A stretch of DNA of 7,280 nt, taken from contig JAHELX010000310.1 in assembly GCA_024643945.1 (NCBI GenBank), forward strand, positions 1 through 7,280, in the 5' to 3' direction. Position 1 is the first letter of the stretch. Every line of letters begins with the position of its first letter. This DNA is from Anaerolineales bacterium (lineage in GTDB: Bacteria; Chloroflexota; Anaerolineae; 4572-78; NAK82). A model generated the notes under the pieces. It searched no databases. It worked only from the letters and a program-made list of their open reading frames with translations, and was not told the origin of the DNA. The position numbers and the translations under genes were made by a program. Positions 6,839 through 7,280 of the stretch are shown here, piece by piece.

Positions 6839-6910
6839 CCCCCCCTCAGTCCCCCCCGCTGGGGGGGAAGCCTGGCTCCTCCCCCAGCGGGGGGGAGGCT
6901 AGGAGGGGGG
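6839..6910. repeat. 72-bp GC-rich near-palindrome, REP/MITE-like element
   Basis: The two arms are inverted copies. CCCCCCCGCTGGGGG (6851-6865) is the exact reverse complement of CCCCCAGCGGGGGGG (6881-6895), a 15-bp stem. It is extended outward, with mismatches, by the C-run at 6839-6845 against the G-run at 6905-6910. Each arm can also fold alone as C7-GCT-G7. G-runs on both strands give quadruplex potential. The C-run/CAGT/C-run style is that of intergenic repeats found in many copies in some bacterial genomes; copy number cannot be judged here. It lies in the predicted leader of the sensor kinase. Confidence 0.8.
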
Positions 6911-6962
6911 CAGCAACCCGACCCGCAGCGTCACGCCCCTCTGCTCGGCGAAGTAGTGATTT

Positions 6963-6991
6963 ATTATACCAATTTCCTATAAGGTCGCCAA
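6963..6991 (-). promoter_or_regulatory. Sigma70-type promoter for the sensor kinase
   Basis: On the minus strand TTGGCG (6991-6986, 4 of 6 to TTGACA) is followed by a 17-nt spacer and a perfect TATAAT (6968-6963). An extended -10 TG lies one base before the TATAAT. Transcription would start near 6956 and give a leader of about 220 nt to the kinase ATG, running through the GC-rich palindrome. Confidence 0.65.
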
Positions 6992-7033
6992 CCTCCTTGC
7001 CTGGTACACCCTGGAGCTTTCCCAAAGCAAGCC

Positions 7034-7067
7034 GGCATTGCAAAAGCATGCCAGCTCGAGCAATGCC
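7034..7067. repeat. 8-bp inverted repeat GGCATTGC/GCAATGCC
   Basis: GGCATTGC (7034-7041) and GCAATGCC (7060-7067) are exact inverted halves over an 18-nt loop that holds a GCATGC palindrome (7046-7051). It lies between the end of the right-edge gene and the sensor kinase promoter. No T-run follows on either strand, so it may be a regulator site upstream of the promoter or a non-terminator hairpin. Confidence 0.4.
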
Positions 7068-7153
7068 ATGGCACTTGCCACACCACTCTTATCTCTTATA
7101 TCGAAGAGAAACGCTGTCGCGATCATGTCATCCTGGACGCCCGGGGGAGGCTT

Positions 7154-7280
7154 TTAGCTGTCTTGTTTCGCCCGCTCTGCCGCCGGGGCATCACGCGAGA
7201 CGACTGTCCCTGGCGCAGCCATCAGAATCGCCAGCCAGCGCGTATCTTCGTAGGTGTCCAGGACAAACATGAGGGCGACG
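7154..7280 (-). CDS. C-terminal fragment of an unrecognised gene (41 codons and stop)
   Basis: An open frame runs from the window edge to TAA at 7156-7154. The visible end begins VALMFVLDTYEDTRWLAILM and continues AAPGTVVSRD, finishing with a charged tail AERAKQDS. The hydrophobic pieces would fit either a buried strand-helix pair of a soluble protein or the edge of a membrane protein; I do not recognise the family. Frame and direction agree with the neighbouring genes, and the gap behind it contains a promoter for the next gene, which supports a gene ending here. The start and most of the protein lie outside the window. Confidence 0.55.
   Translation of the reverse strand, partial: VALMFVLDTYEDTRWLAILMAAPGTVVSRDAPAAERAKQDS

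Larger units (their letters stand above)
6738..7153. other. 416-bp non-coding region upstream of the sensor kinase
   Basis: The region separates the incomplete gene at the right edge from the sensor kinase. It holds a promoter, a strong GC-rich palindrome, a 15-bp direct repeat and an 8-bp inverted repeat, each listed separately. A plus-strand frame of 185 codons crosses it, but its product is low in complexity over the palindrome and has no family look, so it is not called as a gene. Confidence 0.7.

Noticed and set aside
6839..6910. GC palindrome as a factor-independent terminator for the right-edge gene
   Set aside because: No T-run follows the stem on the minus strand, and a promoter lies between it and the end of that gene.
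6715..7272. Plus-strand frame of 185 codons across the right intergenic region
   Set aside because: Runs through the GC palindrome giving low-complexity Pro/Ser/Gly sequence, lacks a convincing family pattern, and overlaps the promoter and the minus-strand gene end.
1..7280. CRISPR array, tRNA or rRNA genes, transposase genes
   Set aside because: No regularly spaced repeats, no cloverleaf or rRNA-like stretches, and no transposase-like frames were seen on either strand.

Overview
The window looks like chromosomal DNA of a moderately GC-rich bacterium. The proteins have a Chloroflexota (Anaerolineae-like) flavour: a Hanks-type kinase with a proline-rich linker and one membrane span, PRC-barrel and DUF1269 proteins, and a very large soluble multi-PAS/GAF histidine kinase. 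This placement is an inference from protein style, not from a marker gene. All recognisable genes lie on the minus strand, so the biological order runs from right to left.

Layout in transcription order. At 7280-7154 is the C-terminal end of an unrecognised gene that enters from outside the window. From 7153 to 6738 is a 416-bp non-coding region. It holds a good sigma70-type promoter (6991-6963), a very GC-rich near-palindrome (6910-6839) that would lie in the resulting ~220-nt leader, a 15-bp direct repeat and other inverted repeats. From 6737 to 3438 is a 1099-residue soluble sensor kinase with the order REC-PAS-GAF-PAS-PAS-GAF-HisKA_2-HATPase, followed by a hairpin that may be a terminator (3408-3376). 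The 3437-3138 gap holds short inverted repeats and the ribosome binding site that fixes the start of the next gene.

The left half is a compact three-gene cluster: a PRC-PRC-DUF1269 fusion protein (3137-1989), a membrane-anchored Ser/Thr kinase-like protein 13 bp downstream (1975-710), and a stand-alone DUF1269 membrane protein (595-95). A clear intrinsic terminator closes it at 58-18. The two DUF1269 domains are visibly homologous, so the kinase-like gene sits between two paralogues.

The most interesting point is that the kinase-like protein reads HGN where active kinases have HRD. It also has a degenerate glycine loop, while the lysine, the helix-C glutamate and the DFG aspartate are kept. 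It is therefore a candidate pseudokinase, possibly a signalling scaffold or sensor that works with the PRC/DUF1269 membrane proteins. The link between this cluster and the upstream histidine kinase is only proximity and shared strand. No CRISPR array, RNA gene, transposase gene or phage gene was seen.
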